From G963663365 sp963663365 (GTDB lineage: Bacteria; Hinthialibacterota; Hinthialibacteria; Hinthialibacterales; G963663365), in assembly GCA_963663365.2 (NCBI GenBank), contig CAXXIH010000004.1, positions 124,001 to 188,000 on the forward strand: a stretch of DNA of 64,000 bases, written 5' to 3'. Position 1 is the first letter of the stretch. Each line of letters begins with the position of its first letter. A program made the translations under genes and the position numbers. The notes under the pieces are model-generated. The model made no database searches. It was given only the letters and a program-made list of their open reading frames with translations, and was not told where the DNA came from. Of this stretch, positions 1-7,792 are shown one piece after another.

Positions 1-569
1 CTGCTTTTTAAGTCTTCCAGAAAGAAGCGTCCTTGTTGTTCATATATCCGGCTATGATAACGCGAGGTGCGAATGTCTTCGGGTAAAGAAAGATGACATT
101 GGCTGTGTCGGCCAATAAGCAATTCTTTATCACCGGGCTGGAGCCGGGCGGTTCCGCTACAGGGACCAGCTAAAATCGATATTACCAGAATTGCGGCCTG
201 AGCTGCGGCAGTCTGGCTAGTTTCTGCAAAAACCGACAATGCTTGCTCTTGGGTTTCATAATAAGTCAGCGGTGGAAAGATGAGTTCTTCACGAAGCAAT
301 TCGGAAGGAACGGCGCAGATAATTAATTCACGGGCTTGTTCATTGAGCAACGCCGCGAATTTTTGCAACAGATCATAGCTTTCCGCCGCAAAATCGGTCA
401 ATTGCCGACATTGGATCAAAATGAATTCGGGAGCGCGAGCGTCTAACAACGACAGTAGAACCGGTTCCAGTTTTTTGCTCGTCGCTTTGGTAAAAGTCCC
501 TGCCAATTGTAAAATGGTTACAAGTTTATGTTGCTCCGCTTCAATATGTAGTTCGTTCATAGAAACCAT
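1..569 (-). CDS. STAS domain-FHA domain fusion protein (partial, runs off the window)
   Basis: The frame is open from an ATG at 569 to the window edge (189 codons, no stop). A GGAG lies about 8 nt upstream; an inner ATG at 560 is possible. Residues 1 to about 115 look like a STAS/anti-sigma-antagonist fold with alternating hydrophobic strands and helices. From about residue 135 a forkhead-associated domain begins, with the diagnostic IGRHSQC (GR) and the later SRYHSR (S-R-x-H) phosphothreonine-binding signature. The FHA domain is cut by the edge. Such a protein would bind a phosphothreonine partner in Ser/Thr-kinase or partner-switch signalling; partner and output are not visible. It lies 164 bp downstream of the uvrC-like gene on the same strand. 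The FHA call is firm and the STAS call is by fold pattern only. Confidence 0.7.
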   Translation of the reverse strand, partial: MVSMNELHIEAEQHKLVTILQLAGTFTKATSKKLEPVLLSLLDARAPEFILIQCRQLTDFAAESYDLLQKFAALLNEQARELIICAVPSELLREELIFPPLTYYETQEQALSVFAETSQTAAAQAAILVISILAGPCSGTARLQPGDKELLIGRHSQCHLSLPEDIRTSRYHSRIYEQQGRFFLEDLKS

Positions 570-590
570 TACCCTTACTCCACTTGTGAT

Positions 591-668
591 TTAGGAGCCG
601 AAATAATTTACCCATAATTTGCCCGGCTCCTAAACCAACTGACCAAGTTATTTCTTGCCGGCTCCTTA
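591..668. repeat. Inverted and direct GGAGCCG repeats between uvrC-like and STAS-FHA genes
   Basis: TTAGGAGCCG at 591-600 pairs perfectly with CGGCTCCTAA at 624-633 across a 23-nt AT-rich loop. A third, near-identical copy (CGGCTCCTTAA) lies at 658-668. No T-tract follows on either strand, so this is not a canonical terminator. It could be an operator or processing hairpin in the 5' leader of the STAS-FHA gene. Confidence 0.5.
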
Positions 669-733
669 ACTAATTGTCTGACTAGCCTTTTTCTGGCCAA
701 GATAAAAGCCGGAATACTGATGATCGACACCCA

Positions 734-1708
734 TCATTTCGACCTCCCCTTTTGGCGGAGAGCTTGCCGTTGCAGACTATGATGATAGCTTTGGGCAAAA
801 CGATGGGCCTCGTCACGCACATAGCAAAGCAAATGATGCACGGGTGAATTTCTGGCTAAGGCCAGGGGGGAGCTTTTGCCCGGGATATATATCGCTTCTT
901 GTTTTTTAGCCAGAGAAAGTACAGCAGGAAGAATTATTTCTAATTGCGACAGGGTATGCATTATCGCATGCAATTGGCCTTTACCGCCATCAACCATGAC
1001 GACATCCGGATGCTCTCGGTCTTTATCCTGACCACAAAAGCGACGTGTCAGTACTTCTTGTAACATCAAATAATCATTGTTGGTTTGTGGTCCGTGAATC
1101 CGATAGCGACGATATCCTTGTTTATAGGGAAGACCATCGATAAAACTAACCAGGCTACCTACTGCTTCTCGGCCAGCATGATGCGCGATGTCAATGCCTT
1201 CGATGCTCCTGGGAGTTTGCGGCAAACTCAATATTTCTTGCAGCATTTGCAGTGATCGCTCCGGGTCCATATACAAAAACTGTCCAGGCACGAAATCGCC
1301 GGAGGTAGTGCGTTTATCGAGGCCAGCGATTGCTTTGAGCTGGTTGCGCAACTTGGCCGCACGCTCGAATTCCCAGTTATCCGCTGCCGCGGCCATCTCT
1401 TTTTTCAATTTCTTGACTAGTGCCTGACGATCGCCATCCAAAAATCGGATCAGCGAATTGATATCCTGGCGATAATCCGTGCCAGAAATGCGCTTAGCGC
1501 AGGGGGCAGTGCAATAACCAATGGAAGCCAACAGACAGGGACGATAGTGTTGTTTAGTTTGTCTGAGAATTTTGAGATTGCAAGTACGAAATTTGAATAT
1601 TTGTTGCAATAGTTTTAGACTGATTTTCAATGCTGCGACATCGATAAATGGGCCGTATACTCTGTAATCTTTCTGCGACAGGCATTCGGGTTCTCTGGCA
1701 ATAAACAC
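734..1708 (-). pseudogene. uvrC: UvrC nuclease subunit lacking the GIY-YIG domain (5'-truncated)
   Basis: UvrC makes the dual incisions of nucleotide excision repair. The 324 residues begin at the segment that follows the GIY-YIG domain in full UvrC (VYGPF..., then RPCLLASIGYCTAPC). They continue through a UVR motif (about 97-130, WEFERAAKLR) and the RNase H-like domain (IEGIDIAHHAG, VDGGKGQL, RDEAHRFA). The protein stops right after the YHH-LQR segment with no C-terminal helix-hairpin-helix; from memory some planctomycetal UvrC proteins also end there. Homology extends slightly upstream of the GTG at 1708 (DEDFPRV, to about 1726) and then stops abruptly, where a beta-propeller reading frame takes over. 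The roughly 200-residue N-terminal nuclease part is absent, so 3'-incision activity should be lost. Either a genuine truncation or an assembly join. Confidence 0.8.
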
Positions 1709-2214
1709 CCTGGGGAAATCTTCGTCAGTGCAGTGGCGGCATGCAAAATAGACTCTTTGCCTTCAACATAGCCTAGTTCATGCAACGGCTGGCGTTCGAT
1801 ACTCCATTCTTGGATTAAGTGAAACGGCAAAGGCTGGAGTTCCTGCGAGACAATCCGTCCGCCTTCGGGACCGTTCACACAGGCAAACAACCGTTCAGGG
1901 CCGCATCCTATGGCCGTGCAACGATCAGCATCGGCAACAACACCCAAATCGACAACCGCTCCTGTTACAGCCCGGAAAAAACCGACAAAAAGATGGCAAG
2001 CATGCCCGCTCGTTCCCCCATAAACATCGCCATCGGGGGAAACAGCGAGAGCGGTGATATGACATTCATCGCCCGGTATTGGAACTGTCACACCGGGAAA
2101 GCACGCCGGAAACGCGACAAATGTACCCTCTTGCACAAACGGCTTTTGATGCAATCCATCAACCAATGCCCGGGTTTTAGGGTCGAAAATATCCAGTGGA
2201 TCGATTTTTTTCAT
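1627..2214 (-). pseudogene. Beta-propeller protein, 3'-truncated
   Basis: This starts with ATG at 2214, 6 nt after the stop of the upstream propeller gene, with a GGGGGTGA Shine-Dalgarno inside that gene's end. The first ~155 residues show propeller-blade repeats (ITALAVSPDGDVYGGT, then TAIGCGPERLFACV). Beyond about base 1745 the frame runs antisense-like through the uvrC coding region and ends at 1627 in sequence without propeller character. The natural protein was therefore probably longer and has been cut where uvrC is also cut. It looks like the second gene of a two-propeller operon. Substrate unknown; no signal peptide is visible. Confidence 0.6.
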
Positions 2215-2220
2215 GCTTAT

Positions 2221-3453
2221 TCACCCCCACATCCGTATTGGAAGATGGGCATCCTGCTTTTTCCGGTCATCGGGCATATCAACCTTAAAAATACCCACCG
2301 GACGCGGGCCAACATGTCCGAAAAAGAGATCGCCGTTATGGTCCACTGCTCCCCGGGAAACATACTGCGCGTATTCCCCGGGCCGCTCCAACATCGCCAC
2401 TTCTTCACGTTCCAGGGTTTCGGGATTCAACCGCCAGACCACGCCTTCGCGCTCTTTGCGGTGCGCAGGCAGGGGATTATAGACCGGATCGCGCCAACGG
2501 GAGGCGACATAATACAGCTGTCCGTCTCCACCAAACACCAAACCACCGCAGTGATCAATAAAAGTATCGATAGGATCACTCGGATCATGCGCTTGCGTCG
2601 CAGGCCCCAAAGATTCCGCACGCCCCCACTCTCCCTCTTCAGGCCAAATGCGGAATAGATAAGGGCGGGCAATCCAGGTAACTCCATACAGACAAGAACC
2701 ATCAGGCGCGGCGGCCACATCATAGAACACGCTGTGCCACCCGGTCTGGTATTGTTCATCATGGGGTAAAAGATAGGGCGAACGCTGCATGCGGCCGTTC
2801 GCCGGATCGTAGCGTATCAGACGGCCGTCATCCGAGGTGGTCCATACGCGATGTTTGCTGTCTAAAAAGAGGGCCTGGGCATTAACAGAGCCAATCCGCC
2901 CCAAATCGCGGCGCTTCTTGGTCTCCAGATCGTAGACAAATAAACGGTCCCGGGGATAACTGAGCGAATAAAGCAATCCCCGTTCTTCATCGTGCAATAG
3001 ACACCGGCACCCTTCTTTGGGGAGCATGGTATCCCACCAGAGCACCGAATCTGTTTTGGTATCAAAAGCAAGGAGGGCGCTACCCCGGAAACATCGTTGC
3101 TCGTCGTGCCAGGATTCCCACGGGGAATAATAATACCGGTCAATCGGTGGGCCGGAGAGATGCGATGCCATATACAAAACGCCGTCGTGCATCGAAGGCA
3201 CAAAGCTATAGTGAATTTTGCATTGAGATGCACGGCCCGAGTCGCTTGGTTCTTCAACGGCTTCATCGAAATTTAAGAGATAATCCAGACAGCTAGTGTC
3301 CTCATTGTAGCGGGTGACTTTAACCACTCCGCCGGGTGTATGTTCGCAACAGGCGGCTGCATAGATACGCCCATCCGGTCCGGTGGATAAGGACCAACAC
3401 GAATCGGATTCGGGATGCTCATCAAAGGGATACCATGTCGATTTATAACCCAT
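2221..3453 (-). CDS. Beta-propeller (WD/Kelch-like) protein of unknown substrate
   Basis: The protein has 410 aa starting MGYKSTWYPF; the ATG at 3453 has GGAGAG about 9 nt upstream, which is why the longer frame to 3528 was not used. Repeated blade cores are visible (GPDGRIYAAACC, HDGVLYMASH, DSKHRVWTTSDDGRLIRYD, APDGSCLYGVTW, GDGQLYYVASRW, DHNGDLFFGHVG), which fits a six- or seven-bladed propeller. No signal peptide or catalytic motif is recognisable. The aromatic and acidic residues between strands fit sugar or ligand binding, but that is inference. It is followed after 6 nt by a second, truncated propeller gene on the same strand. Confidence 0.6.
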   Translation of the reverse strand: MGYKSTWYPFDEHPESDSCWSLSTGPDGRIYAAACCEHTPGGVVKVTRYNEDTSCLDYLLNFDEAVEEPSDSGRASQCKIHYSFVPSMHDGVLYMASHLSGPPIDRYYYSPWESWHDEQRCFRGSALLAFDTKTDSVLWWDTMLPKEGCRCLLHDEERGLLYSLSYPRDRLFVYDLETKKRRDLGRIGSVNAQALFLDSKHRVWTTSDDGRLIRYDPANGRMQRSPYLLPHDEQYQTGWHSVFYDVAAAPDGSCLYGVTWIARPYLFRIWPEEGEWGRAESLGPATQAHDPSDPIDTFIDHCGGLVFGGDGQLYYVASRWRDPVYNPLPAHRKEREGVVWRLNPETLEREEVAMLERPGEYAQYVSRGAVDHNGDLFFGHVGPRPVGIFKVDMPDDRKKQDAHLPIRMWG

Positions 3454-3617
3454 GAGCGGTCTCTCCTGGATAAACCTGGTATAAAGATGGGAGAAGTCTA
3501 GAGAGAGGGTGTCAGGAGGGCAAATCAAGTATTTACATCATGTGCCAAAGCCATGTACTGTAAGACGCCGGGGCGGCGGTGGGCTACAGAAGCCGGAGTT
3601 CACACGGGAGTCAGCCA

Positions 3618-4280
3618 ATGGATAAAACGAAGGTATTAAAGCCGGAATTTGAAGAGGTATTCGATATCAGCGTTACGCTTGGAGAAGACACGGTCATTTA
3701 TCCCGGCGATCCGCCTTTTGAACGCGAGGTCACGAGTTCCATAGAGCATGGAGAACACAGCGATGTCTCACGGCTCAGCATGTCAGCCCATTCCGGAACG
3801 CACCTCGATACTCCATCGCACTTTGTCGCTGGAGAAAAACGACTTCATGAATTCGATGCCCGCGATTTTATCTTCCCGGCTCAAGTCATTCCGATTCAAG
3901 ATACCGAAGCAATACGCGTAGAAGAATTTTCAGAAGCCGACATTCATCCAGGCGATGCCATACTGTTCAGAACGATCAACTCGGAAAAGGGGCTATCCGA
4001 AAAAAGACAGTTCGACAGCAACTACGTCTATATGACCAAAGAGGCGGCGGATTACTGTGTTGAAAAGAAAGTAAGCCTGGTAGCGGTTGATTCAGTGAGT
4101 ATCGATAAATACGGAGACGAAACCTATCCGGCCCACCACGGCTTACTGGGAAATAAAATTTTCGTCCTTGAAAACGTCAACCTGCGGGATGTCCCGCAGG
4201 GACGTTTTCTGCTTTTCTGTTTTCCGCTCAAAATCCGAGGAGGCGAAGCGTCACCAGTTCGGGCAATTCTCACGCGTTAG
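3618..4280 (+). CDS. Cyclase-family metal-dependent hydrolase (kynurenine formamidase-like)
   Basis: The protein has 220 aa. The start at 3618 (MDKTKVL) has GGGAG 8 nt upstream; an in-frame extension to 3579 lacks a ribosome site. The metal-binding signature of the cyclase/KynB family is clear: HSGTHLDTPSHF at about residues 65-76, preceded by YPGDPPF and followed late by AHHGLLG. Members are cytoplasmic Zn or Mn hydrolases acting on amides, carbamates or cyclic substrates (arylformamidase, isatin hydrolase). No tryptophan genes are near, so the substrate is open. The gene faces the exported isomerase gene at 4294 tail to tail. An unusually strong 17-bp hairpin followed by T-rich sequence lies inside the coding region at 4170-4209. 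Confidence 0.8.
   Translation: MDKTKVLKPEFEEVFDISVTLGEDTVIYPGDPPFEREVTSSIEHGEHSDVSRLSMSAHSGTHLDTPSHFVAGEKRLHEFDARDFIFPAQVIPIQDTEAIRVEEFSEADIHPGDAILFRTINSEKGLSEKRQFDSNYVYMTKEAADYCVEKKVSLVAVDSVSIDKYGDETYPAHHGLLGNKIFVLENVNLRDVPQGRFLLFCFPLKIRGGEASPVRAILTR
4170..4209 (+). other. Strong terminator-like hairpin inside the cyclase-family gene
   Basis: GAAAACGTC (4170-4178), a 2-nt bulge, CCTGCGGG (4181-4188), the loop ATGT, then CCCGCAGG (4193-4200) and GACGTTTTC (4201-4209) form 9 plus 8 perfect base pairs. The next 20 nt are T-rich. It sits about 70 nt before the stop codon and encodes an ordinary stretch of the protein around NLRDVPQGR. Confidence 0.6.
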
Positions 4281-4293
4281 AACGCCGGCTGTG

Positions 4294-5184
4294 TTATACA
4301 TCGCAGATTTGAATTGCCTCGGCCAGTGACGTTAGGGGATCGCGCTTCGGCACAAACTCATGGGCCACATAGCCATCATATCCCGTTTCAACGATGGCCT
4401 TCATGATGGCCGGATAATAAAGTTCCTGCGTATCGTCGATTTCATTGCGCCCCGGAACACCGCCGGTGTGATAGTGGCCGATATATTCGTGATAATCGCG
4501 AATGGTACGAATTACATCGCCTTCCATGATTTGCATGTGATAAATGTCATACAGCAACTTAAAGCGGGGCGAATCTACGCGTTTGCAAAGTTCAACACCC
4601 CAAGGTGTATGATCGCAGTGATAGTCTTTATGATCGACTTTGCTATTCAGCAGTTCCATGCAAATCGTCACACCAAGGTCTTCCGCCTGCTTCACCGCCT
4701 CTTTCAAGAAAACTGTGCAAGTTTCCCATGCTTCTTCATCAGACTTATCGCGCCGGCGTCCGGAGAAGCAGATGATATTGGGTACTTTCATCTTGGCGGC
4801 TAAGGCCACGTTCTTGGTCAGAGTTTCCCGTGCTTCGGCGTGATTGGCTTTATCATTCAATCCATCGTTAATTGAACCGCCGCCGGGCATTCCCATGGTT
4901 GGCACCAAACCATGTTTTTGAACAACGGGCCATTCTTCCGGGGATAAGAGATCGATACCGACCAGCCCCATTTTGGCACACTCTTTGGCGAGATCATCCA
5001 GTTCAATTTTGCCATAGCACCAACGGCTCACCGATTGTTTTATATTTCCTTTTAGTTTCATCTCAGTGCCCTCCGAGGCTGAGCCGAGTGTGGCTCCCAA
5101 AGTTCCCATATAAAGTTGTGTACCGGCGGCTCCTGCGGCAATCGCGCCCAACGCGGAACGACGGGTCATTTTGTCATGTGTCAT
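4294..5184 (-). CDS. Exported hydroxypyruvate isomerase-like TIM-barrel protein
   Basis: The protein has 296 aa starting MTHDKMTRRSALG at 5184, with GGAG upstream. The frame runs on to 5472, but that stretch has no protein-like pattern. Residues 1-35 form a Tat-type signal (TRRSALGAIAAGAAG). The rest matches the xylose isomerase-like TIM barrel of the hydroxypyruvate isomerase (Hyi/COG3622) group: the acidic catalytic region ICMELLNSK, DIYHMQIMEGD with its metal-ligand Asp and His, and HYHTGGVPGRNEID, where HTGGVPGR is typical of Hyi. Family enzymes isomerise small hydroxy-keto acids or sugars in the cytoplasm. The exported versions common in this kind of organism probably act on periplasmic sugars, which is inference. 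Divergent from the AGE-family epimerase gene across 375 bp. Confidence 0.8.
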   Translation of the reverse strand: MTHDKMTRRSALGAIAAGAAGTQLYMGTLGATLGSASEGTEMKLKGNIKQSVSRWCYGKIELDDLAKECAKMGLVGIDLLSPEEWPVVQKHGLVPTMGMPGGGSINDGLNDKANHAEARETLTKNVALAAKMKVPNIICFSGRRRDKSDEEAWETCTVFLKEAVKQAEDLGVTICMELLNSKVDHKDYHCDHTPWGVELCKRVDSPRFKLLYDIYHMQIMEGDVIRTIRDYHEYIGHYHTGGVPGRNEIDDTQELYYPAIMKAIVETGYDGYVAHEFVPKRDPLTSLAEAIQICDV

Positions 5185-5559
5185 GTCTCTGTTCTCCAGG
5201 GTTTTACAGACTCCATGTGGATACGGCTCTTCAGAACCTAGTCCGGCATGTGATTGCATGCCATCGATAGCAAGAGGCAAGCTGTCGCAACAATGAGATG
5301 CGGTCAAGTCACCTGATGGCCACCTGTCATTTGAAAATAACACCCGATCGTCACGCCTGCAATGTTTTGACTTCGATTCAGATTCTTCATGATCAGCATT
5401 TTTCCGAAATGGGCATGCTCCCTTGAACATCAGCGTGCTTCTACATAAAAAAGCCACTCTCCTTTTTTTCACCCCTATTTATTTACCTAAGATATTTTGC
5501 GAAATGCTATAATCAGAAACCATTTGTTCGCCATAATAGCATGCAACAAGGATTGTAAG
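5185..5559. other. Divergent intergenic region
   Basis: It lies between the exported isomerase gene (minus) and the AGE-family epimerase gene (plus). It holds an extended -10 promoter at 5505-5513 for the plus gene. The rest reads as a weak open frame on the minus strand with no recognisable protein; no RNA gene was seen. Confidence 0.5.
5505..5513 (+). promoter_or_regulatory. Extended -10 promoter for the AGE-family gene
   Basis: TGCTATAAT combines the TGn extension with a perfect TATAAT hexamer (5508-5513). The -35 position (5485-5490, ACCTAA) is poor, as expected of extended -10 promoters. The leader to the ATG at 5560 would be about 40 nt. The same string TATAATCAGAA recurs at 15743 upstream of the S9 peptidase gene. 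Confidence 0.55.
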
Positions 5560-6735
5560 ATGCGTAAACGTTTTCAGAAACTCGAACAACTCTACCGCGA
5601 CGCCTTGCTGGACAATGTCATACCTTTTTGGGAAGAGAATTCGCTCGACCGGAAATTTGGCGGCTACTTTACATGCTTAAACCGTGAGGGAAAGATATTC
5701 GATACGGATAAATTCTTGTGGTTGCAGGCACGGCAAGTATGGTTTTTTTCCATGCTTTATAACCGCTATGAAAAACGCTTGGCTTGGCTGGACATTGCCC
5801 GTCAAGGCGCGGATTTTCTGCAAAAATATGGACGCGATTCCGAAGGGAACTGGTACTTTTCTCTGACCAGAGATGGTCAACCTTTACTCCAACCTCATAG
5901 CATTTTTTCCGATTGCTTTGCCGCTATGGCGTTCAGCCAATATGCATTGGCGTGCCGTGATGATGAGGCAAAACAAATAGCCTTGGATACATACGAGAAC
6001 ATTTTACGGCGAAAGGACAATCCAAAGGGTACGTACAACAAATCATTTCCAGGGACACGCCCGCTTAAGGCTCTGGCGCTTCCGATGATACTCACCAATG
6101 TCACAATTGAGTTGGAATTGATGTTGGACAAACAGACATGCAACGATTCTATCGATATGTGTCTCAATGAAGTCTTCAACGATTTCCTCGATAAAGATCG
6201 ACTTTTGCTATATGAGAATGTTGCGCCGGATGGCTCATTTGTTGATTGCTTTGAGGGGCGTGTGCTAAATCCCGGCCATGGAATCGAGGCAATGTGGTTT
6301 ATGTTGGACATCGCCCGCAGAAGAGATGATAAAGAGTTGGCCAATCGTGTTGTCGATATCATGCTGAGCATTTTGGAGTTCGGATGGGATGCGGAATTCG
6401 GCGGTATCTATTATTTCATGGATTCAAAAGGTCATCCGACACAACAACTCGAATGGGATCAAAAATTATGGTGGGCGCATCTTGAAACCCTCGTGGCGCT
6501 CATCATGGGTTTCTCAATAACCGGCCGTGAATCTTGTTGGACGTGGTTTGAAAAAGTCCACCACTATAGTTGGGAAAAATTTCCCGATCCTGATTTCGGT
6601 GAATGGTTTGGCTATTTGAATCGCCAAGGAGAGGTTTTGCTTCCACTTAAGGGAGGAAAGTGGAAAGGATGCTTTCATGTTCCCCGCGCTTTGTATCTAT
6701 GTTGGAAGGAATTCCAATCGCTACAAGAGGCTTAG
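5560..6735 (+). CDS. N-acylglucosamine 2-epimerase (AGE/RnBP) family protein
   Basis: The protein has 391 aa from MRKRFQK; AAGGA lies 7 nt upstream of the ATG at 5560. Length and pattern fit the (alpha/alpha)6 barrel of the AGE family: GGYFTCLNREG near residue 30, DKFLWLQARQVWFFS, NPGHGIEAMWFM, WDAEFGGIYYFMD, WWAHLETLVAL and WFGYLNRQGEVL. Conserved His residues in the HGIEA and HLET segments match the catalytic positions. Members interconvert N-acetylglucosamine and N-acetylmannosamine, or mannose and glucose, or epimerise cellobiose; the substrate cannot be told from this sequence. No signal peptide, so cytoplasmic. It is transcribed alone from an extended -10 promoter at 5505. Confidence 0.85.
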   Translation: MRKRFQKLEQLYRDALLDNVIPFWEENSLDRKFGGYFTCLNREGKIFDTDKFLWLQARQVWFFSMLYNRYEKRLAWLDIARQGADFLQKYGRDSEGNWYFSLTRDGQPLLQPHSIFSDCFAAMAFSQYALACRDDEAKQIALDTYENILRRKDNPKGTYNKSFPGTRPLKALALPMILTNVTIELELMLDKQTCNDSIDMCLNEVFNDFLDKDRLLLYENVAPDGSFVDCFEGRVLNPGHGIEAMWFMLDIARRRDDKELANRVVDIMLSILEFGWDAEFGGIYYFMDSKGHPTQQLEWDQKLWWAHLETLVALIMGFSITGRESCWTWFEKVHHYSWEKFPDPDFGEWFGYLNRQGEVLLPLKGGKWKGCFHVPRALYLCWKEFQSLQEA

Positions 6736-6768
6736 GCTAACAACAATATGGATGCGAAAACAAAGAAA

Positions 6769-6868
6769 GTAGATGGGTGCCGAGTATCTCCGGCAGGTTG
6801 GTACCATGCCTTCGATGGGGGGGTGAATTCAGGGGGTGAATTGAGGGGGGTGCTCGGTACCCATCTAC
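6769..6868. repeat. 100-bp cruciform-type inverted repeat with a G-rich loop
   Basis: The left arm GTAGATGGGTGCCGAG (6769-6784) pairs with the right arm CTCGGTACCCATCTAC (6853-6868) with a single G/T wobble; A-rich sequence just outside each arm extends the similarity. The enclosed segment has G-runs of 7, 5 and 6 at 6817, 6832 and 6845, separated by near-identical 8-nt spacers (TGAATTCA, TGAATTGA). This could be a REP- or MITE-like element or a structured terminator region. A short CTTGGCG/CGCCAAG hairpin follows at 6906-6926. Confidence 0.6.
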
Positions 6869-7013
6869 GTTTTCTGTCTGTAACCAGTTCGATAAATGTA
6901 AATTGCTTGGCGTAGCAAACGCCAAGGTTAGATATATTTAAAAGTTTTTAAAGCTAAAACGAAAACTTTTCTATAACTGTTTGGGATGAATATCAACTTG
7001 TTGTTGATTTCAC

Positions 7014-7637
7014 CTATGAACCATCATTCATTCTGCCTCTTCCGTGTCCCCTGCCTTGTCCTGAACCTCGGCCCTGTCCCCGCCCTGAGCCTTGTCCTTG
7101 CTGGGAAGCATCACTGCATTGGCCTCTTCGCCTGCCTTGCCCTCTTCCTTTGCCTTGTCCTTTTCCCTGTCCGCGGCCCATGCCGCGTCCTCGCCCTTGG
7201 CCGCGTCCTTCATCGGACGGTTGGGACTCATTGTCACCTTCGTCGGCCGGATTGTTGTTTGCACGATCTTCATCAAACATGTCATCGCGCTCCTTTCTTG
7301 CCTGCTGTCCACCTTTTCCGGTTAAAAAGGCGTCTTGTATTTCAGAACGGTGAATCACTTGACCGCCTTCAATAACAAGCGCCAAACCATTTACAAGCAC
7401 ATCGGCGATTGTGTTCCTGGCCCGCTGCAATATACGGGTCACAGTCGGCCTTGACACTCCCAATCTATCGGCTGCGGTATCCTGATCCATGCCCTCGTAA
7501 TCGACGAGGCGCAAGACCTCAAAACCATCCAGTGCCAAAGTACGACAACCAAGATTCCTGCTGGGGATCCCCGATGGTTTAAAAAGACTGGCTACCGGTT
7601 TGGCCGATATACAGCGATGTTTAGGTGGACGCGGCAT
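7014..7637 (-). CDS. DUF134 (UPF0251) DNA-binding protein with RG/GQ-rich tail
   Basis: The protein has 207 aa starting MPRPPKHRCI. Residues 1 to about 100 match DUF134: MPRPPK, FKPSGIPSRNL, LALDGFEVLRLVDYEGMDQDTAADRLGVSRPTVTRIL (a sigma70 region-4-like helix-turn-helix), then a VNGLALVIEGG end. Members are small predicted regulators often near metal-cofactor genes. Residues ~145-207 are a low-complexity tail of repeated GRGQGR, GQGKG and GRGR units, highly basic and probably a nucleic-acid-binding tail. The minus-strand gene stands alone. A perfect 6-bp palindrome (ATGAAC-CTAC-GTTCAT) sits 30 bp upstream of the start at 7667-7682, a plausible autoregulatory operator. Confidence 0.8.
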   Translation of the reverse strand: MPRPPKHRCISAKPVASLFKPSGIPSRNLGCRTLALDGFEVLRLVDYEGMDQDTAADRLGVSRPTVTRILQRARNTIADVLVNGLALVIEGGQVIHRSEIQDAFLTGKGGQQARKERDDMFDEDRANNNPADEGDNESQPSDEGRGQGRGRGMGRGQGKGQGKGRGQGRRRGQCSDASQQGQGSGRGQGRGSGQGRGHGRGRMNDGS

Positions 7638-7666
7638 TGTTTCCTATATTATCCTTTAAATTTATT

Positions 7667-7682
7667 ATGAACCTACGTTCAT
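7667..7682. promoter_or_regulatory. Candidate operator upstream of the DUF134 gene
   Basis: ATGAAC-CTAC-GTTCAT has perfect 6-bp arms and sits 30 bp ahead of the start codon. A closely similar inverted repeat, ATGAAC-CATC-ATTCAT, is found at the 3' end of the same gene (7016-7031). Autoregulation is inferred from position and the helix-turn-helix of the product. Confidence 0.4.
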
Positions 7683-7792
7683 TATATGCGTATTTCATCA
7701 TAACGCAAGCCACGAGTACAGAAAAACCGTATCCACATCCCAAAATAAGTCTTATCTAACTCTAATTTAAGAACTTACGTCATATACAAAAT

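Noticed and set aside
1819..2658. 279-codon plus-strand open frame over the two propeller genes
   Set aside because: It runs antisense to coding frames with propeller repeats and its translation is low in pattern, rich in Arg/His/Pro; no ribosome site.
6737..6925. 62-codon minus-strand open frame across the cruciform repeat
   Set aside because: Driven by the repeat itself; composition not protein-like.
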